Below, one piece after another: positions 60,826-64,000 of a DNA stretch of 64,000 nt. Within the stretch, counting starts at the first letter, position 1, and each line of letters starts with the position of its first letter. Below the pieces are notes generated by a model that was given only the letters and a program-made list of their open reading frames with translations, searched no databases and had not been told where the DNA came from. A program made the position numbers and the translations under genes. The DNA lies in NCBI GenBank assembly GCA_018701215.1, contig JABIWH010000058.1:1-64000 (forward strand), read 5' to 3'. Source of the stretch: Rhodospirillaceae bacterium. Lineage in GTDB: Bacteria > Pseudomonadota > Alphaproteobacteria > GCA-2731375.

Positions 60826-62532
60826 ATGCAGTACGATTACATCATTGTTGGCGGTGGCTCCGCCGGTTCCGTTCTGGCCAACCGGCTGTCGGCGCGCAGT
60901 GCGAACCAGGTTCTGCTGTGCGAGGCTGGACAAGATACGCCGCATGGCAAGGTGCCCGAGGAAATCTTGGACAGCTACCCCGGCACCGCCTATCTGGATA
61001 AGCGTTTTATCTGGAACGAACTAAAGGTCACCACGGAAGTTATTTCCCACAACAACCCGGACGTGGACCGCCCGCCCCTGCGCAAATACGAACAAGCCCG
61101 CGTACTGGGCGGCGGCTCATCCATCAACGGTCAGTTGGCCAACCGAGGTGCGCCGACGGATTTCGATGAATGGGATGCGCGCGGCGCCAAGGGTTGGAAT
61201 TGGGATGCGGTGCTGCCCTATTTTAAAAAGGTCGAACGCGATATGGACTATGACGGTCCATACCATGGCAATGAAGGCCGCATTCCCGTGCGCCGCATCA
61301 TGCCGGATCTGTGGAATGATCACGCAACCGCCACGGGGCAGGCCTTCGCCCAGGCCGGCTTCGAATACCTGCCGGATCAAAATGGCGAGTTCAAGGACGG
61401 CTATTTCCCGATCACCATGTCGAATGCGTACGAGCGCCGGGTCTCCGCCGCCATCGGTTATCTCGATCCAGGCACCCGGCAGCGCGAGAACCTGACGATT
61501 ACCACGCAGACCAGGGTCAAGGAGTTGCTGTTCGAGGGCAATCGTTGTGTTGGCGTCAAGGCCATGGTCAAGGGACAGGAACAGGAATTCCGCGGCAACG
61601 AAATCGTTCTCTCGTCGGGCGCCATCCATTCGCCGGCCCACTTGCTGCGCGCTGGTATCGGTCCGGCCATGGCGCTGGGAGAAATGGGCATTGATGTACG
61701 CCACGATTTGCCCGGCGTTGGTCAGGGCCTGATGGATCACCCATCCGTCGCCGTGGCCTCGTTCGTCAAGCCCCATGCCAGGGTCAATGATTTCACCCGC
61801 CGCCATCTTTTGGTCGGGCTGCGCTATTCCTCGGAAATGGAAGGCATCCCCAAGGGCGATATGTTCGTCGCCGTCTCCTCCAAATCTTCCTGGCATGCGG
61901 TGGGGGAGCAGATCGCCTCGAAAATTATTTTCGTCAACAAGACCTATTCCGAAACTGGCCAGGTCAAACTTAATTCCGCTGACTATCGCGACGAGCCGAC
62001 GGTGGAGTTTAACCTGTTGTCGGATCAGCGGGACCTGGACCGCCTGATGGATGGGGTGCGCCGCATGACGGCGTTGCATGCCCTGCCGGTATTGCAGGCC
62101 GCGACCTCGAATGCGTTTCCGGCCAGCTATTCCGACAAGGTGCGCCAAGTGGGCGAAGTCAACACCAAGAACAAGTTCCTCACCGGGTTTTTTGCCAAAC
62201 TGCTTGATGGCCCGGATGCTCTGCGCAAAATCCTGATGGATAAATTCATCCTGGAAGGTTTCACGCTGGAACAGCTGATGCGGGATGACGATGCGTTGGA
62301 GACATTCGTCCGCCAGGCCGCCGTTGGTGTCTGGCATGCGTCTTGCAGCTGCCGCATGGGTACCGATGCTGACCCCAAGGCTGTCACTAACAATGCCGGC
62401 CGGGTGCGTGGCATGGAAGGGCTGCGGGTTGTGGATGCCTCTATCTTCCCCGTGGTGCCTTGTGCCAATACGAATTTTCCCACCTTGATGACGGCGGAAA
62501 AAATCGCTGATGCCATCCTGGACGGCGCCTAA
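60826..62532 (+). CDS. GMC-family FAD oxidoreductase (choline dehydrogenase-like)
   Basis: The 568 residues start with the FAD motif I-I-V-G-G-G-S-A-G-S (6-15), carry R-V-L-G-G-G-S-S-I-N-G (GMC signature 1), S-S-G-A-I-H-S-P (signature 2), the catalytic His in V-W-H-A-S-C-S-C-R-M-G and N-T-N-F-P-T near the end. The family oxidises primary or secondary alcohols with an FAD cofactor and passes electrons to quinone or oxygen. The specific alcohol is not known. Confidence 0.9.
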   Translation: MQYDYIIVGGGSAGSVLANRLSARSANQVLLCEAGQDTPHGKVPEEILDSYPGTAYLDKRFIWNELKVTTEVISHNNPDVDRPPLRKYEQARVLGGGSSINGQLANRGAPTDFDEWDARGAKGWNWDAVLPYFKKVERDMDYDGPYHGNEGRIPVRRIMPDLWNDHATATGQAFAQAGFEYLPDQNGEFKDGYFPITMSNAYERRVSAAIGYLDPGTRQRENLTITTQTRVKELLFEGNRCVGVKAMVKGQEQEFRGNEIVLSSGAIHSPAHLLRAGIGPAMALGEMGIDVRHDLPGVGQGLMDHPSVAVASFVKPHARVNDFTRRHLLVGLRYSSEMEGIPKGDMFVAVSSKSSWHAVGEQIASKIIFVNKTYSETGQVKLNSADYRDEPTVEFNLLSDQRDLDRLMDGVRRMTALHALPVLQAATSNAFPASYSDKVRQVGEVNTKNKFLTGFFAKLLDGPDALRKILMDKFILEGFTLEQLMRDDDALETFVRQAAVGVWHASCSCRMGTDADPKAVTNNAGRVRGMEGLRVVDASIFPVVPCANTNFPTLMTAEKIADAILDGA

Positions 62533-62536
62533 ACCT

Positions 62537-63007
62537 TTAGCGGCAGGTTACCTCGATCAAGGCATTGTCGGGGTCGCGTAGATAGACCGAACCGGCTGCA
62601 TCGCTGCCGTGCTGGGAATAGTCGATGCCCTGATCTTTCAGGCGGGCGAATAACGCCTTGTATTGGCTCGGCGAAGCTTTTAGCGCGACGTGATGCATGG
62701 CGCCGATGCCGCGCACAACGGGGGCGTCGCCATGTTCCGGAAAATCAAAAAACGCCAATAAATTGCCGCCGCCCATGTCCAGAAAGATGTGCGTCGAGGT
62801 CGGATCGTCGCGGTTCTCCACCACCTTGACCAGGCGCATGTTCAGGGCCTGGGTGTAAAAGCGGACAGTGGCCTCCAGGTCCGAAGAAATCAGCACGAGG
62901 TGATGCACACCTTCGGTCCCCAAGGATGCCTCGGCGTCGCCGGCCATGAATTGCTCTTGCAAGGCACGGCGTTTGGCTTCGTACGGATTGTTCTGATCCA
63001 TTGTCAT
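62537..63007 (-). CDS. VOC-superfamily (glyoxalase/bleomycin-resistance fold) protein
   Basis: The 156-residue protein (or 154 from the second Met at 63001) has two beta-alpha-beta3 modules with metal-ligand candidates in V-H-H-L-V-L-I-S, M-H-H-V-A-L-K and A-L-I-E-V-T-C. This is the pattern of metal-dependent lyases, dioxygenases or epimerases of the VOC group. It is convergent with the GMC gene (4 bp gap). The reaction cannot be assigned. Confidence 0.83.
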   Translation of the reverse strand: MTMDQNNPYEAKRRALQEQFMAGDAEASLGTEGVHHLVLISSDLEATVRFYTQALNMRLVKVVENRDDPTSTHIFLDMGGGNLLAFFDFPEHGDAPVVRGIGAMHHVALKASPSQYKALFARLKDQGIDYSQHGSDAAGSVYLRDPDNALIEVTCR

Positions 63008-63105
63008 GCTCCCCTTTATTACCCCGTCACCAGCTTATAGGGGCTTTGAGAAGGAAGGAAGACGGTTACAATGAACCCAGAGACGAGTTGTAGGAGGAAT
63101 TTGAA

Positions 63106-64000
63106 ATGACAATGACTGATCAGTTGTCCCAAGAGATCGCGGCGCTGGAAGCCGCCGCCAGGGAAACAGAGGCGCGCTTTGAATTCATCGACGACTTCGC
63201 CTATCCGCCCGGCGTCAAGATGGCGGTGAATTTCACCGCCGATTTTGACGCCATGCTGTTGCGCCGCCTGTTGAAGGAACCGCCCATGCAGCTGGCGCAG
63301 GGTGAATTCGGTGGCCGCGTCGGTATCTGGCGCCTGATCGAGTTGTTTAATTCCCACGACATCAAGGCGACGGTATTCACGCCCGGACGGATCTGCGAGC
63401 TCTATCCAAAAGCGGTCGCCGCCGTCACCGCCAATGGCCACGAAGTCGCGGATCATATGTGGGAGCATCAGGTGCCCAAGGATTTGCAGCTGGAAGCGGA
63501 GCATTTACAAAAATCCACCCAGGCCCTGACCGCCACCGCCGGTAAACGCCCGGTGGGCACCCGCAGCTGGCACAGCCAATCCCTGCTGGTCGAGGAGGGT
63601 TATATCTATAACTCGCACGGTACCGCGCATCACCGGCCCTACTATGTGCGCGACAAGGATGGTGAGAACTGCCTTTTGAACATACCGTTCCACTATGCCA
63701 TCGATGACGCCATGTTCTTTTCCTTCGCCTGGCTGGCCTCGGAAAATGCGGCCCAGCGTATTACCGAGCCCGAGCGTGTGATGGATATGTGGTGGGATGC
63801 CTTCCTGCAGCAGTACCGCCAGGGCGGTTATCTAAACGTTTGCCTGCATCCCTTCGTCTCGGGCCGTGCCATGCGGATCGAGGCGCTGGATAAATTGATC
63901 AACCGGATGAAAACCTTGCCCGGTGTCTGGTTCCCAAGCTGCGAGGAGATAGCCCGGCATTGCCTGGAAAATCATCCCGCGCGCGGATCGGTGGGAGTGC
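63106..64000 (+). CDS. Polysaccharide deacetylase-family protein (cut by window edge)
   Basis: The ATG at 63106 follows GGAGGA with good spacing; the frame is open to the window end (298 codons). It has a NodB-type fold with metal Asp candidates in F-T-A-D-F-D and H-x3-H-like H-E-V-A-D-H-M-W-E-H, then G-T-R-S-W-H and L-H-P-F-V-S-G-R near the C-terminal part. This sub-group (PuuE/peptidoglycan deacetylase-like) often acts on small amides rather than polysaccharides. Confidence 0.85.
   Translation, partial: MTMTDQLSQEIAALEAAARETEARFEFIDDFAYPPGVKMAVNFTADFDAMLLRRLLKEPPMQLAQGEFGGRVGIWRLIELFNSHDIKATVFTPGRICELYPKAVAAVTANGHEVADHMWEHQVPKDLQLEAEHLQKSTQALTATAGKRPVGTRSWHSQSLLVEEGYIYNSHGTAHHRPYYVRDKDGENCLLNIPFHYAIDDAMFFSFAWLASENAAQRITEPERVMDMWWDAFLQQYRQGGYLNVCLHPFVSGRAMRIEALDKLINRMKTLPGVWFPSCEEIARHCLENHPARGSVGV

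Noticed and set aside
61117..62337. 406-codon minus-strand frame
   Set aside because: Antisense shadow of the GMC oxidoreductase.

Overview
The window looks like a chromosomal segment of an alphaproteobacterium, probably Rhodospirillales-like. This is inferred from the metC-aapJQMP neighbourhood, from the many Gfo/Idh/MocA, EthD, GMC and old-yellow-enzyme-type genes, and from the high-GC codon use of most genes. No rRNA, tRNA or CRISPR array was seen. The left 8 kb is clearly different from the rest: it is more AT-rich by eye, has long gene-poor gaps, and carries toxin-like and phage genes.

Region 1 (1-8,040) is accessory. It holds a hipBA-type pair (hipA runs off the left edge), a degraded gene remnant, a large self-inhibited Fic protein, a mobile mystery protein A/B pair (HTH plus Fic), about 700 bp without a convincing gene, and an orphan phage terminase pair (TerS-like plus TerL) with no portal, capsid or tail genes.

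Region 2 (8,041-22,806) is metabolic. It has a truncated haemoglobin, a GFA-family protein, a double EthD protein, a crotonase, an M20 amidohydrolase and several conserved unknowns. A five-gene minus-strand set follows (alcohol dehydrogenase, two tandem-duplicated SDRs, an alpha/beta hydrolase and a TMADH-like flavoenzyme), divergent from an epimerase and two GNAT genes.

Region 3 (22,862-34,458) is the most interesting: a tightly packed catabolic and transport cluster around a TetR regulator. A substrate-binding protein gene is divergent from tetR. Downstream lie a PhyH-type dioxygenase, a DapA-like aldolase, an ABC permease and ATPase, two Gfo/Idh/MocA dehydrogenases, a DUF993 protein, an enolase-superfamily enzyme, a TIM-barrel isomerase and an HpaI-type aldolase. 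Two matching 16-bp dyads (GTAAC-N6-GTTAC) flank tetR, so one regulator could control both arms. The substrate is unknown. A chemoreceptor gene remnant follows at about 34.8 kb.

Region 4 (34,994-49,182) has modABC with metC on the minus strand, the general amino acid transporter aapJQMP, a sulfur/cysteine operon (cysK, alaX-type editing protein, sseA, GNAT) and a NUDIX-antiporter pair.

Region 5 (49,189-64,000) has a Sel1-repeat periplasmic protein, a histidine-kinase-like protein that lacks the phosphoacceptor histidine, a 42-aa membrane protein behind a sigma-54-like promoter, an acyl-CoA ligase, a GT87-like membrane protein, a PAS-EAL protein, a FecR protein, a small immunity-like membrane protein, an SDR, a universal stress protein, a GMC oxidoreductase, a VOC protein and a polysaccharide deacetylase cut by the right edge.
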